Positions 43,301 through 53,295 of a stretch of DNA of 64,000 nucleotides are shown here, one piece after another. The DNA comes from Streptomyces sp. NBC_01689 (GTDB lineage Bacteria; Actinomycetota; Actinomycetes; Streptomycetales; Streptomycetaceae): the NCBI RefSeq assembly GCF_036250675.1, contig NZ_CP109592.1, positions 558,001 to 622,000 of the forward strand, given 5' to 3'. Both the position numbers and the translations under genes were made by a program. The stretch's first letter is position 1. Each line of letters begins with the position of its first letter. The notes below the pieces were generated by a model that searched no databases, was not told where the DNA came from, and saw only the letters and a program-made list of their open reading frames with translations.

Positions 43301-44231
43301 CCAGTACAGCCGGTACGTGCCGGTGGGCCGGGAACGCGTCGAGTACGTGAGCAGTGCCGAGGACACCCTGTGGAACCACTTCGTGCACCACAACGTCGTC
43401 TGGATCGCCGACTACCCCCTGCAGGCCGGCTCGCAGGACGCCCCGCACACCTACCGGCCCGGCCAGCACGCCACGGAGCAGTGGTTCAAAGCAGTGGTCC
43501 GGCCCTCGATCCCACGCGGCTTCGCCAAGAAGTCGGTACGCAACGGCGACACCCTGTCGGTGTACGTCCCGGAGTTCAACGACTCCGGCACCGGCCACTG
43601 GTCGTTCTCCGAACTGCCGTCCTTCGGCGGCGGTGTCGGTGGCACCTCCGCGCGGGACAGCGGGCCCTTTCCCGTGCCGGACACGGCCACAGCGGTGCTG
43701 TACCGCGACGGCAAGCAGATCGCCGCGTCCGACAACGGCGCCTGGGGCAACCTGGAGGTGCCCCCGGGCAAGGCCGGCTACACGCTGGATCTGACGACGG
43801 CCCGCGATTCGGACGACTGGAGCTTCGCCACCGGCACGCACACGTCGTGGACGTTCCGGTCGGACACCACGACCGGCGCGACCATGCTGCCGCTGCTGCA
43901 GGTCGACTACAACGTCCCGGTCGACACCCAGAACCGGATGGGCCGGGACCGCGTGCACACCGTCGGCTTCAACGTCCGTATGCAGGACGGCATGCCCGCA
44001 CCGCGCGGGGTGAAGCTGAAGGTCGAGGCGTCCTACGAGGACGGGAAGAACTGGATGACGGTGCACACGGCCCGGTACCGCGGCGACGGACAGTTCATCG
44101 CCACCCTGGCCCGGCCGTCCTACATCCACGGCGACGCGTACGTGACACTGCGCGTGACCGCGACGGACGCGGCCGGCGACAGCGTCCGGCAGACCGTGGT
44201 CCGCGCGTTCCTGCAGCGCGGGCCCAAGTGA
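40365..44231 (+). CDS. Secreted S8 (subtilisin-like) serine protease, large multidomain
   Basis: A 1288-residue exported protease. Residues 1-27 form a signal peptide (ITAGLMLVAVAVPAAFA). The subtilase domain has Asp253 (VAVLDTGAD), His285 (FGHGTHVAS), the oxyanion Asn in VVAAGNDGPG and Ser462 (LSGTSMATPH). A propeptide lies between the signal and about residue 225. After the protease domain, about 800 residues of beta-rich modules follow with no family I can name. The large size matches Streptomyces S8 proteases with C-terminal binding domains. ATG 40365 follows GAGAGG. It is tandem with the M4 protease, and a very strong terminator closes the unit at 44273. Confidence 0.92.
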   Translation: MSTIRPAAAITAGLMLVAVAVPAAFAAQPARTEPVGKPAAAPPAHSATVRLVTGDQVTVTTLPGGRHTASVQPAPGREHIPFRTLEGDDKALTVMPFDAQGLVSAGTLDRRLFDVTALIADGYDEAHTSALPLIVSSQPVPARAGAKVTAQASKAAAVTADRLVALKAARTPSRELKSIHAQSMRVADHDLGTFWKTLAPGTSSDAARAAVTPRISLDGKVKALLDRSTAQINAPTAWKAGYEGQGVKVAVLDTGADASHPDLAGRIAEAKDFSGSGNTGDHFGHGTHVASIVGGSGAASGGTRRGVAPKADLLIGKVLDDSGYGDESGIIAGMEWATGEHAKVVNMSLGASIETDGTDPLSEAVNTLTASTGTLFVVAAGNDGPGTSTIGTPGAADAALTVGAVDRDDSLAPFSSRGPRFGDGAVKPDVTAPGVGIVAARAAGTTLGDPVDAHYISLSGTSMATPHVAGAAALLAQQHPDWQAQQLKDALTSTAHTVPGTRVTEQGGGRIDLATATGPVTATGSVALAPLQIGGAAGQRQTATVHYTNTGDRPITLSLTAGLATDTGKALPAGVVSPASDTVRLAAGATADVPLRTDATKAFRGNFYGYVTAKSAAGTVVAHTTVSLVVHAPQHRLTVVYRDRDGQVVPGSLPNIWGADGWVQYTDRDAAVAVVEEGTYYLNSGFYDTTSDGDQVGDIVVPEVKVTKDTTVTLDASRVTEVKIRTPRPAEQHGVISTMLHREIDGHGLLQGALYFDTVNHLYISPTAPVTDGSFEYHSRWQMVAPQLRAKVSGTSQAFTPYYEPLSPVFGDQGARLTAVDAGSVTKPELGKVRGKLAVARYAWPTGDYAGFSRLAAAAGAKAVLFAWEPGGGAAWTRWQPDGDRLALPSMRTNWKNGGPLLDRIDKGTTTLEFSGTVDSPYLYDVMPVSKGSIPRQMVYTVSDRNTARVDATYTRTGASTWASEQRFAWRPYEDTAWNQYSRYVPVGRERVEYVSSAEDTLWNHFVHHNVVWIADYPLQAGSQDAPHTYRPGQHATEQWFKAVVRPSIPRGFAKKSVRNGDTLSVYVPEFNDSGTGHWSFSELPSFGGGVGGTSARDSGPFPVPDTATAVLYRDGKQIAASDNGAWGNLEVPPGKAGYTLDLTTARDSDDWSFATGTHTSWTFRSDTTTGATMLPLLQVDYNVPVDTQNRMGRDRVHTVGFNVRMQDGMPAPRGVKLKVEASYEDGKNWMTVHTARYRGDGQFIATLARPSYIHGDAYVTLRVTATDAAGDSVRQTVVRAFLQRGPK

Positions 44232-44272
44232 GCCGCGGGCAGTAACCGGTGACGTGAACCGTCCCGGCCGGA

Positions 44273-44316
44273 GCGCGGCGGGTGCCAGGGTCCGATGACC
44301 CTGGCACCCGCCGCGC
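44273..44316 (+). terminator. Strong perfect-stem terminator after the protease genes
   Basis: A perfect 19-bp stem (44273-44291 with 44298-44316) has a 6-nt loop CCGATG. It lies 41 bp after the S8 protease stop. It is unusually long and fully paired for an intergenic hairpin. Confidence 0.85.
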
Positions 44317-44329
44317 GAGCGGCCCGCGT

Positions 44330-44500
44330 CGTGGCTGCTCGACCTCGGGGCGGCGGGTTCGGGGTGTCCGGCCAGGCGGCGCTCGGTGAGCCAGGTGACG
44401 ATCCCGGGGCCCTGAGGGTCGAAGAACGGGGTAGCCGCCGGTGTCCAGGGTGACGGTCAGCGTGCGTGGAATGTCCTTCGCGCCCTGCGGGAGGGAAGGG
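44330..44500 (-). pseudogene. Possible remnant of an alpha/beta-hydrolase-like gene
   Basis: On the minus strand, TLTVTLDTGGYP (just left of 44500) and, after a one-base shift near 44432, FFDPQGPGIVTWLTERRLAG form a protein-like string that resembles a hydrolase C-terminus. The family assignment is uncertain. It lies downstream of the ADH stop at 44504 and looks like debris. Confidence 0.3.
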
Positions 44501-44503
44501 AGG

Positions 44504-45532
44504 TCAGGGGCGGACGAGGGCCTTGAGGACCTGCCGGTCGGCCATGGCCCGATAGGCGTCCGGTACCTGGTCGAGGGGGAAGGCGCGGTCGAAGACGCGG
44601 CCGGGCTCGATGGTGCCGTCCAGGACGTCGGGCAGCAGTTGCCCGATGTAGGCGCGGGCGGGGCTCGCGCCACCGGTCAGAGTGATGTTGCGCATGAACT
44701 CGGCCGGCCCGATCGGCCCCTGCTCGTACTGGGGGACACCGAGGCGGCTGACGGTCCCGCCGTCCAGGACCGAGCCGAGCGCCGTGTCCAGGGCTGAGCG
44801 GGTGCCGACGGCCTCGATGACCTTGCCCACGCCGCCGGTCAGTTCCCGGACGCGGGCGATGCCTTCGTCGCCGCGTTCGGCGACCACGTCGGTGGCACCG
44901 AAGCGGCGGCCCAGGTCGGTGCGTGTCTCATGACGGCCGGCGAGCAGGATGCGCTCGGCACCGAGCCGTCTGGCGGCGATGACCGCGCACAGCCCGACCG
45001 CGCCGTCGCCGACCACGAGGACCGTGTCCCCGGGGGCGACGCCTGCGGTGACGGCGCCGTGATGGCCGGTGGTCATCACGTCCGACAGCGCCAGCAGCGA
45101 AGGGAGCAGCACCGAGTCGGCGGCCACCGGAAGCCGTACCAGGGTGCCGTCCGCGTAGGGGACGCGGACGGCTTCGCCCTGACCGCCGTCGACGCCGTCG
45201 AAGCCGTAGCGGCCGCCGTTGCGGCAGGAGATCTGCAGACCCTTCGCGCAGTAGTCGCAGGTGTTGTCGCTGTAGGTGAACGGGGCGACGACCAGGTCGC
45301 CCGCCTTCAGGCTCGTCACGTCGTCGCCGGTCTCCTCGATGATTCCGAGGAACTCGTGGCCCATGGGACGGCCCGTCCCGGTGGCGGGCATCGCCCGGTA
45401 GGGCCACAGGTCGCTGCCGCAGACGCACGCGGCGAGCACGCGGACGACGGCGTCGGCGGGCTGGGTGATCTTCGGATCGGGCCGGTCCTCGACGCGGACG
45501 TCTCCGGCTTGGTACATCACTGCTGCACGCAT
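44504..45532 (-). CDS. Zinc-dependent alcohol dehydrogenase (MDR family)
   Basis: A 342-residue medium-chain dehydrogenase. Catalytic zinc ligands appear in AACVCGSDLWPY and MGHEFLGIIE. A partial structural-zinc lobe is TYSDNTCDYCAKGLQISC, with three cysteines rather than the usual four. The Rossmann motif is VLVVGDGAVGLCAVI. It would oxidise an alcohol or reduce an aldehyde with NAD(P). It is the second gene of an operon with the aldo/keto reductase upstream (43 bp gap), and the XRE/MmyB regulator is divergent from that gene. A broad detoxification function is plausible. Confidence 0.87.
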   Translation of the reverse strand: MRAAVMYQAGDVRVEDRPDPKITQPADAVVRVLAACVCGSDLWPYRAMPATGTGRPMGHEFLGIIEETGDDVTSLKAGDLVVAPFTYSDNTCDYCAKGLQISCRNGGRYGFDGVDGGQGEAVRVPYADGTLVRLPVAADSVLLPSLLALSDVMTTGHHGAVTAGVAPGDTVLVVGDGAVGLCAVIAARRLGAERILLAGRHETRTDLGRRFGATDVVAERGDEGIARVRELTGGVGKVIEAVGTRSALDTALGSVLDGGTVSRLGVPQYEQGPIGPAEFMRNITLTGGASPARAYIGQLLPDVLDGTIEPGRVFDRAFPLDQVPDAYRAMADRQVLKALVRP

Positions 45533-45534
45533 GA

Positions 45535-46553
<1,019 letters not shown>

Positions 46554-46766
46554 TTCGTCCTCTTCACATCGTGGAAGGCGCGCGGCACGCCTGCAGGGCC
46601 CGCCGGGTCGACCTTGCGGTGACTCCGGCGCCGGCCGGCGTACCGGCATCTTGCGCATCCAGCTTCGCCCGGATCACGCCGACGTGGCAGGGCGGGCTCT
46701 TCAGGGGTAACGACAGGGCCCCCCTCCCGTCCGCACGGCGGGGCCCGGACGGGCGAGACTGGGGTC

Positions 46767-47666
46767 ATGGCACCCGAGAGCGCGCACAGCGAGGGCGCGG
46801 AGCTGGGCCGCTACCTGCGCGCCCGCCGCACCCAGACCAGCCCCGGCCACGTCGGCCTCACCGTCGGGGCCGGTATCCGCCGCACCCCGGGCCTGCGCCG
46901 CGAGGAGCTGGCGACCCTCGCCGGCATCAGTATCGACTACTACGTACGCCTGGAACGCGGCAAGGAGACCCGTCCCAGCCCCGCCGTCCTCGACTCCCTC
47001 GCCCGCGCCCTGCACATGGACGACCAGGAACACCAGCACCTGCGTGAGCTCGCCGCCCGCGCCGCCCGCTACACCCCGGAGCCACCGCCCGCCCCGAGCC
47101 GTACGGTGCGCCCCCACCTCAGGCTGCTGCTCGAGTCGCTCCGTCCCCACCCGGCCTACGTCATCAGCCGCAGCATGGACGTGCTCGCCTGGAATCCCGG
47201 CGGCCTGGCTCTCTACGCGGGCCTGGACGACTGGCCGGCGAAACAGCGCAACCTGGCCCGTTACCTCTTCCTCCACCCCGCCGCCCCCGAGCTCTTCGGC
47301 GACTGGGACCGGCAGATCACGGCATGCGTCGCACGCCTGCGCGCCATGGCCGGGACGGCCCCGGACGCTCCCGACCTGACCGGTCTGGTCGGTGAACTCC
47401 TCCTGAAGAGCCCCGATTTCGCGGGGCTCTGGGAACGCTACGAGGTGACCGGCCGCAAGGCCGCGCAGAAGACGTTCCGGCACCCCCGCGTCGGCACGGT
47501 CACGCTCACCGCGCAGTCCCTGCACGTGGAAGGCACCCCGGGTCAGCGCATCGGCGTCTACACCGCCGAACCCGGAACCCCCGATCACGACGCGGTGCTC
47601 CTGCTCGACATGACCGCGCCCGCCGCACGTCCGGCACAGCACGACGCGGCGCACGAATCCGGCTGA
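46767..47666 (+). CDS. XRE family transcriptional regulator with MmyB-like domain (second copy)
   Basis: A 299-residue regulator with the same architecture as 28042-28914. The N-terminal HTH is IRRTPGLRREELATLAG with SIDYYVRLERGKETRPS, and the C-terminal MmyB-like ligand domain contains MDVLAWNPGGLALY, then LARYLFLHPAAPELF. It is divergent from the AKR/ADH operon (about 210 bp between) and is probably its repressor. The ligand is unknown. ATG 46767 is supported by family alignment of the N-terminus. Confidence 0.87.
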   Translation: MAPESAHSEGAELGRYLRARRTQTSPGHVGLTVGAGIRRTPGLRREELATLAGISIDYYVRLERGKETRPSPAVLDSLARALHMDDQEHQHLRELAARAARYTPEPPPAPSRTVRPHLRLLLESLRPHPAYVISRSMDVLAWNPGGLALYAGLDDWPAKQRNLARYLFLHPAAPELFGDWDRQITACVARLRAMAGTAPDAPDLTGLVGELLLKSPDFAGLWERYEVTGRKAAQKTFRHPRVGTVTLTAQSLHVEGTPGQRIGVYTAEPGTPDHDAVLLLDMTAPAARPAQHDAAHESG

Positions 47667-47851
47667 GACCAGCCGGTACGGCTCCCGGGTCCCTGCCCTC
47701 CCCGCGCGGTGCGCGGAATCAGCAGCGTCGCGGGCGAGGCCCGGATGGATTCCAGCCCGGAAGAACACGTCCGAGCGCCGCCGGACGGGCGGGTCCCTTT
47801 CGCCGTACGGCTCATGCCGAGCCGGGGAGGGCGGCCCGCTCCCCCGGTGGC

Positions 47852-48520
47852 TCAGGCCCGCAGGTAGGTGAGGACCGCCAGGACCCTGCGGTGGGTCCCG
47901 TCCGTCAGCGGCAGGTCCAGCTTGGTGAGGATGTTGCCGACGTGCTTTCCGATCGCCGCTTCGGAAACGACCAGCTCCCTGGCGATCGCGCCGTTGGACT
48001 TTCCTTCGGCGATCAGAGCCAGCACCTCGCGTTCGCGCGGGGTGAGCCGCTCCAGTGGGTCGCGGCGCCGGCGCAGCAACTGGCGTACCACCTCGGGGTC
48101 GACGACCGTCCCGCCGTCCGCCACCTCGTGCAGCGCTGCCACGAACTCCTCGACCTTGCCGACGCGGTCCTTGAGGAGATAGCCGACGCCTGATCCGTCA
48201 CCGGAGTCCAGGAGTTCGGCGGCGTACGTCCGTTGCACGTACTGGCTGAGGACCAGGACGGGGAGTGCGGGGTGCTTCTGGCGAAGCCGCACCGCCGCGT
48301 TCAGGCCCTCGTCCTGAAAGCCAGGCGGCATGCGTACGTCGGTCACGACGATGTCGGGGGCATGGTCCTCGACCGCGGCGACCAGGGCCTGCGCGTCCCC
48401 GACGGCCGAGACCACCTCGTGGCCGAAGCGGCTGAGGAGGCCGATGAGTCCTTCCCGCAACAGCACGCTGTCCTCGGCCAGCACTACGCGGAGCGATCGG
48501 CCGCCTTGGTCAACTCGCAA
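47852..48520 (-). CDS. LuxR/NarL-family response regulator
   Basis: A 222-residue two-component regulator. The receiver domain has [12 protein letters not shown] with the acidic pair, phosphoacceptor Asp in [19 protein letters not shown], and the conserved Lys in GYLLKDR. The C-terminal LuxR HTH reads [28 protein letters not shown]. It would bind promoters after phosphorylation by the adjacent kinase. The start is TTG 48520 with GTGGAG upstream, overlapping the kinase 3' end by 37 bp, so translation is coupled. Probable targets include the divergent ABC exporter. Confidence 0.88.
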   Translation of the reverse strand: MRVDQGGRSLRVVLAEDSVLLREGLIGLLSRFGHEVVSAVGDAQALVAAVEDHAPDIVVTDVRMPPGFQDEGLNAAVRLRQKHPALPVLVLSQYVQRTYAAELLDSGDGSGVGYLLKDRVGKVEEFVAALHEVADGGTVVDPEVVRQLLRRRRDPLERLTPREREVLALIAEGKSNGAIARELVVSEAAIGKHVGNILTKLDLPLTDGTHRRVLAVLTYLRA

Positions 48521-49782
48521 GGAAACTCCACACGCAGCAAGGTCGGTCCACCCGGCGGACTGGTCAGGGCAAGTCTGCCATCCAGGACCGACACCCGGTC
48601 CGCGAGACCGGTGAGGCCGCTGCCCGCCGAGGGGTCCGCGCCGCCGCAGCCGTCGTCGCGCACCTCCAGGACGAGGCGTCCGCCGTGATGGCCGCCGCTC
48701 ACCCGGGAGCCGCCGGCCCCGCTGTGCCGGTCGACGTTGGCCAGCGCCTCGCAGACCACGAAGTACGCCGCGGACTCCACCGCCTGGGGTGGCCGTCCCG
48801 GTAGTTCGAGGTCGACGTCGACGGGGACCGCGCAGCGGTCGGCGGCGTCACTGACCGCGGCTCGAAGGCCGTAGTCCGTGAGGACCTTGGGGTGGATGCC
48901 GTGGATGAGCTCGCGCAGCTCCGCGAGCGCCTTCCCCGCCTCCTCATGAGCTCTGGTGAGTTGGTCGGCCAGCGCGCCGGGCCGGGCGTCGAGGCGGGCA
49001 AGGCCGAGCGCCATCGTCAGGGCCACGAGGCGCTGTTGGGCTCCGTCATGCAGATCGCGCTCGATCCGGCGCCGCTCGGCCTCGAAGGCGTCGACCAACC
49101 GGACCCGGGATCGGGCCAGTTCGACCACCTTGGCGTCGAGCTCGCCCTCCCGGGAGGCGATCAGCAGCCGGGCCAGTCCGGCGCGGGCGCCCGCCGCGAC
49201 GCCGAGTACGTAGGCACACAAGCCCATCAGGAGCAGGCCCAGCAGGGCGACACCGAAAGCGGTCGGCCAGGTGGTGACCGTCCACTCCTTGAGCACCTTC
49301 GCCTCGTGGCCGTCGCCGACCGTGGCCATCACCAGCGGAGTGACGACCATGGACAGGGGGAAGACCAGGGCGACCGTGACGGCCAGCGCGTCCACCGGCC
49401 ACAGCAGTACGGCGAACAGCAGCGCGTACCCGAGCTCCCGCCAGGTCGTCTGTTCCCGCAGCCGGGTCCTCAGCCAGGCCCAGAGTCCCGGCGCGGTCGG
49501 CACCTGGTGCCGGCCCGGCATCGGGTCGCGGTCGACCAGGCGCACCCTGCGCCGCTCCGCCCAGGCCACCGGGATCCCGGTGAGAGCGGCCATGACGAGC
49601 AGCGGAAGCCCCACCAGGACGACGGCGAGCGCACCGCCGACCACTGCCGGCGTCACGATCCCCACCAGGGTGACGGCGCCGGTGACCGCGCCGCTGAGCA
49701 GATACGCGGCGGAGCGCCAGGGCCAGGCCGACAGCAGGAAGCCCGGCCGGGACATGGCCTGCCACACATTGCGAGGGTGCAT
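48484..49782 (-). CDS. Sensor histidine kinase (HisKA_3, NarL-partner type)
   Basis: A 432-residue membrane kinase. Predicted membrane segments lie at roughly 20-70 ([19 protein letters not shown] and following) and 115-190; a cytosolic coiled region then leads to the dimerisation helix with phosphoacceptor His in [15 protein letters not shown]. HATPase motifs are [15 protein letters not shown] and [19 protein letters not shown]. It lacks a large extracellular sensor loop, so the stimulus may act in or near the membrane. ATG 49782 starts near the first membrane segment. Partner of the overlapping response regulator, and divergent from the ABC exporter (173 bp apart), the usual arrangement for antibiotic or envelope stress response modules. 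Confidence 0.87.
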   Translation of the reverse strand: MHPRNVWQAMSRPGFLLSAWPWRSAAYLLSGAVTGAVTLVGIVTPAVVGGALAVVLVGLPLLVMAALTGIPVAWAERRRVRLVDRDPMPGRHQVPTAPGLWAWLRTRLREQTTWRELGYALLFAVLLWPVDALAVTVALVFPLSMVVTPLVMATVGDGHEAKVLKEWTVTTWPTAFGVALLGLLLMGLCAYVLGVAAGARAGLARLLIASREGELDAKVVELARSRVRLVDAFEAERRRIERDLHDGAQQRLVALTMALGLARLDARPGALADQLTRAHEEAGKALAELRELIHGIHPKVLTDYGLRAAVSDAADRCAVPVDVDLELPGRPPQAVESAAYFVVCEALANVDRHSGAGGSRVSGGHHGGRLVLEVRDDGCGGADPSAGSGLTGLADRVSVLDGRLALTSPPGGPTLLRVEFPCELTKAADRSA

Positions 49783-49954
49783 GGGGACGACCGTAGGCGG
49801 CCGCACCGGTGCGGTGCCATCGGGCCAGGGTGCGTAGCGGGGGTAGGGCCCGCACTACCCCAAGTCTCGTCCGGGCCGTACTGCGGGGCGAGGGTCTTCC
49901 GCGGTTTCGTGGAGGCATCGACGAGCCGAGGAGCAGGTACCGGTGGGAGAACAT

Positions 49955-50692
49955 GTGAACAACGACGCGGTCCGATTGCGCTCCGTGACCCGGCGTCACG
50001 GCTCGGGCGGCGCGTCCGTCACCGCCCTCGACCAGGTGTCGCTCACCTTCCCCAGGGGGACGTTCACCGCCGTGATGGGCCCTTCCGGGTCCGGCAAGTC
50101 GACCCTGCTGCAGTGCGCCGCGGGTCTGGACCGGCCCACGTCCGGTTCGGTCACCTTGGGCGACACGGAGCTGACCGGGCTGAGCGAGACCGAGCTGACC
50201 CTGCTGCGCCGTGCGCGCGTCGGTTTCGTGTTCCAGGCGTTCAACCTGCTGCCCGCGTTGACCGCCGAGCAGAACGTGGCCCTGCCGCTGCGGCTGGCCG
50301 GCCGCCGGCCGAAGAAGGCCCGGGTGCGGGAGGTGCTCGAAGAGGTCGGACTCGTGGACCGGGCGCGGCACCGGCCGACGGAGCTGTCCGGCGGCCAGCA
50401 GCAGCGGGTTGCCCTGGCCCGTGCCCTGATCACCCGTCCCGAAGTGCTGTTCGGCGACGAGCCGACCGGCGCGCTCGACTCGCGGACCGGTCGTGCGGTG
50501 CTGGCGCTGCTGCGCGGAATGGTGGACCGGGACGGCCGGACGGTCGTCATGGTCACGCACGACCCGGTGGCCGCTTCCTGTGCCGATCGCGTCGTCTTCC
50601 TCGTCGACGGCCGTGTCAGCGGGGAGCTGATCGGCGCGTCGGCCGGGGACATCGCGGCGCGCATGACCGACCTTGAGGCGGCGCCGTGTTGA
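49955..50692 (+). CDS. ABC exporter ATP-binding protein (MacB/BceA-like)
   Basis: A 245-residue ATPase with Walker A ([10 protein letters not shown]), Q-loop (VFQAFNLLP), the signature [16 protein letters not shown], Walker B ([12 protein letters not shown]) and switch HD. It energises the large permease encoded next, with which it overlaps by 7 bp. GTG 49955 is preceded by GGGAGAAC; an in-frame GTG at 49943 is also possible. The module with the divergent two-component system resembles antimicrobial-peptide or lipid-flipping export systems. The substrate is not known. Confidence 0.9.
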   Translation: MNNDAVRLRSVTRRHGSGGASVTALDQVSLTFPRGTFTAVMGPSGSGKSTLLQCAAGLDRPTSGSVTLGDTELTGLSETELTLLRRARVGFVFQAFNLLPALTAEQNVALPLRLAGRRPKKARVREVLEEVGLVDRARHRPTELSGGQQQRVALARALITRPEVLFGDEPTGALDSRTGRAVLALLRGMVDRDGRTVVMVTHDPVAASCADRVVFLVDGRVSGELIGASAGDIAARMTDLEAAPC

Positions 50693-53142
50693 GCGTCGCG
50701 CTGCGTACCCTGCGCACTCGCTGGGTCACCTTCGTCGGCAGTTTCCTCGCTCTCTGCCTGGGTGTGGCGCTGATCGCCGTGATGGGACTGGCCCTGGCGT
50801 CCTCGCTGGACGCACCCGACCGGCGGCCCGAGCGGTTCGCCGCCGCGCCGGTCGTCGTCAAGGGCCAGGACACCCTCGAAGTGCCCACTTCTCGGGGCGA
50901 CCGCAGGCAGGAGCTCGCGCGGCCACGTGCCGTACCCGCCGACGCGGTCGCGAAGCTGCGCGGCCTCGGGACCGTCGTCGAGGACCGGTCGTTCGCCGTG
51001 CGGGCCGAGGGCGGGCCCGCGGATCTGGTGGGCCACCCCTGGTCCACCGCGGCCTTCGCACCGTACGCGCTCGACGCGGGACGCCCGCCCGAGGCCTCCG
51101 ACGAGGTCGTCGTCAGCGGTGGTTGGGCCCGACCGGGCACCCGGGTGCGGACCGGCCGCGGCACCGTGCGCGTCGTCGGCACCGTCGCCGGGCTCGGCTT
51201 CGAGAACGCCGTGTTCTACACCGACGCACGCGCCGCCGAACTGTCGCCGCACAGCCCGCAGTTCGTGGTCGACGCCGATGCCGCGGCCGTGCGCGAGGCG
51301 GTGCGTGGCAGCGAGGGCGTCCAGGTGCTCACCGGGGACGCGCGCCGGTACGCCGACGCCGATCCCGGCCGGGACGGCGAGGCCCTCACCGCGATGAACG
51401 CCATGTTCGGCACGGCCGGCGGTGTCACCGGGTTCGTGTCGGTGTTCGTGGTCGCCTCGACCTTCGCGTTCGCGGTGGCGCAGCGGCGCCGTGAGTTCGG
51501 GCTGCTGCGCACCGCCGGGGCGATCCCGGGGCAGATCCGTCGCATGGTCGTCTCCGAGGCACTCGTGGTCGGTGTGCTCGCCTCGGCCGCCGGCTGCGTG
51601 CTCGGCTCCTACGGTGCTCCGAGGCTCGTCGAGTGGGCGGTCGACGAGAGCCTCGCGCCCCGCTGGTTCACCCTCGGTGACTACACCTGGCCGTACCACA
51701 TGGCGTTCTGGACGGGCCTGTTCGTGGCGCTGTGCGGTGTGCTGGCCGCGTCCTGGCGGGCGGGCCGTACCGGTCCCGCCGAGGCGCTGCGCGAGGCGTC
51801 CGTGGACACCAGGCCGATGACGTACGGCCGTTGGCTGTCCGGCGCGATCCTGCTGATCACCGCCATGGTGACCCTCGTCCTGGCCCTGCTGACGAACCCG
51901 GGCGACCTGCTCCAGCGCAAGACCTATGTGAGCCGCCCCATGCTGCTGATCACCGCGGTCGCGCTGCTCGCGCCGGTGGTGGTGCGGCCACTGGTCCGGC
52001 TGGTCGCCTGGCTTCCGGCCCGGCTGCCCGGCGCCGTCGGGATGCTGATGCGGGAGAACGCCGCGGCCGGGGTGCGCCGTACCGCCGCCGTCGCGGCGCC
52101 GGTACTGGTCACGGTCGCGCTCGCCGGTTCGCTGCTGGGCGCCACCGCCACCCTCGGCGCGGCGAGGGCAACCGAGGCGCGCCAGCGGACGGCCGCCGAC
52201 TTCGTGATCACCGCGGCGGGCGACACCGGTTTCGACGAGGCGACGGTGCGGCGGCTCCGGGCCGTGTCGGGCGCCGAGGTCTCGGCGAGTTCGTCGAGCG
52301 CCGTGTACGTACTGGAGGACGGCGTCGCGCTCATCAGGTCCGAGGCCCGGGGCGTCGAACCGGAACCGCTCGCGGCGACGGCCCGTCTCCCGCTCGCCGC
52401 GGGGAAGGTGAGCGATCTGGACGACGGCTCGATCATCGTCAACGAGGAGTGGGGGAAGCACACGGTGGGCGAGCGGGTCGACGTGTGGCTCGGTGACGGG
52501 ACGAGGAAGTCCTTGAGGATCGCCGCGGTGATGACCGTCGGCACCGGCGACAACGGCGTCTACGTCACCCCGGTCAACGCCGCCGAGGCGCCCGTCGACC
52601 GGGTCGACGTACGCCTCGCGGGCGGGGCCGACGCGGACATCGTGGCCGCCGGTCTGCGTCAGGCGGTGCGTGCGTCGGGCGGGGCCGTCCTCACCAGGAA
52701 CGCCTGGGTGCGCGCGGCGTACCCCGAGACCGACCGGACGACCCGGACGGGCTTCTTCCTGGTCCTCGGGATCGCTCTCGTCTACACCGGCATCTCACTG
52801 GCCAACACGATGGTCATGGCGACCTCCGACCGGGGGCGCGAGCTGGCCGCGCTACGGCTGGCCGGCGCCACCGGCCTGCAGGTGCTGCGGTTGGTGGGCG
52901 CCGAGGCACTGCTGGTGGTCACGGTCGGCGGTCTGCTGGGCGCGCTGGTCGCCGTGGTCAACCTGCTGGGCATGTGGACCGCGCTGGGCCTGCTCTCGGT
53001 GTGGACGTCCATCGAGATCCCGTGGGCGGCGCTCTCGGCGGCTGTGGGCGCCTGCGCCGCGCTCGCCGTGGTCTCTTCGATCACTCCGGTCGCTCTCTTC
53101 CTGCGCCGCGGAGCGGTGGAGCCGGCGGGCACACCGGAGTGA
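50686..53142 (+). CDS. FtsX-family ABC transporter permease (large, two FtsX repeats)
   Basis: An 818-residue membrane protein. An N-terminal segment ([19 protein letters not shown]) anchors a large extracytoplasmic region; then a multi-segment FtsX module ([17 protein letters not shown]), a middle block, and a second FtsX module near the C-terminus ([19 protein letters not shown]). About ten membrane segments in all. Large permeases of this kind act with a separate ATPase in peptide or lipid export and sometimes sense envelope damage. The overlap with the ATPase gene shows co-translation. The divergent NarL-type system probably controls it. Confidence 0.88.
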   Translation: MLSVALRTLRTRWVTFVGSFLALCLGVALIAVMGLALASSLDAPDRRPERFAAAPVVVKGQDTLEVPTSRGDRRQELARPRAVPADAVAKLRGLGTVVEDRSFAVRAEGGPADLVGHPWSTAAFAPYALDAGRPPEASDEVVVSGGWARPGTRVRTGRGTVRVVGTVAGLGFENAVFYTDARAAELSPHSPQFVVDADAAAVREAVRGSEGVQVLTGDARRYADADPGRDGEALTAMNAMFGTAGGVTGFVSVFVVASTFAFAVAQRRREFGLLRTAGAIPGQIRRMVVSEALVVGVLASAAGCVLGSYGAPRLVEWAVDESLAPRWFTLGDYTWPYHMAFWTGLFVALCGVLAASWRAGRTGPAEALREASVDTRPMTYGRWLSGAILLITAMVTLVLALLTNPGDLLQRKTYVSRPMLLITAVALLAPVVVRPLVRLVAWLPARLPGAVGMLMRENAAAGVRRTAAVAAPVLVTVALAGSLLGATATLGAARATEARQRTAADFVITAAGDTGFDEATVRRLRAVSGAEVSASSSSAVYVLEDGVALIRSEARGVEPEPLAATARLPLAAGKVSDLDDGSIIVNEEWGKHTVGERVDVWLGDGTRKSLRIAAVMTVGTGDNGVYVTPVNAAEAPVDRVDVRLAGGADADIVAAGLRQAVRASGGAVLTRNAWVRAAYPETDRTTRTGFFLVLGIALVYTGISLANTMVMATSDRGRELAALRLAGATGLQVLRLVGAEALLVVTVGGLLGALVAVVNLLGMWTALGLLSVWTSIEIPWAALSAAVGACAALAVVSSITPVALFLRRGAVEPAGTPE

Positions 53143-53295
53143 CCGTCGCGTACCCGTCCGCGCCGAGGAGCCGCCGTGGCCGCGGAGCTGCCGCAGAGGA
53201 ACCTCAGGGTAATATTTAGATGCATTCGCCCTATTTGCAGAGCGGAACGTCACCACCATCGCACGTCCTGCCGCTCAGAGTGACCAGGAGGCGAG

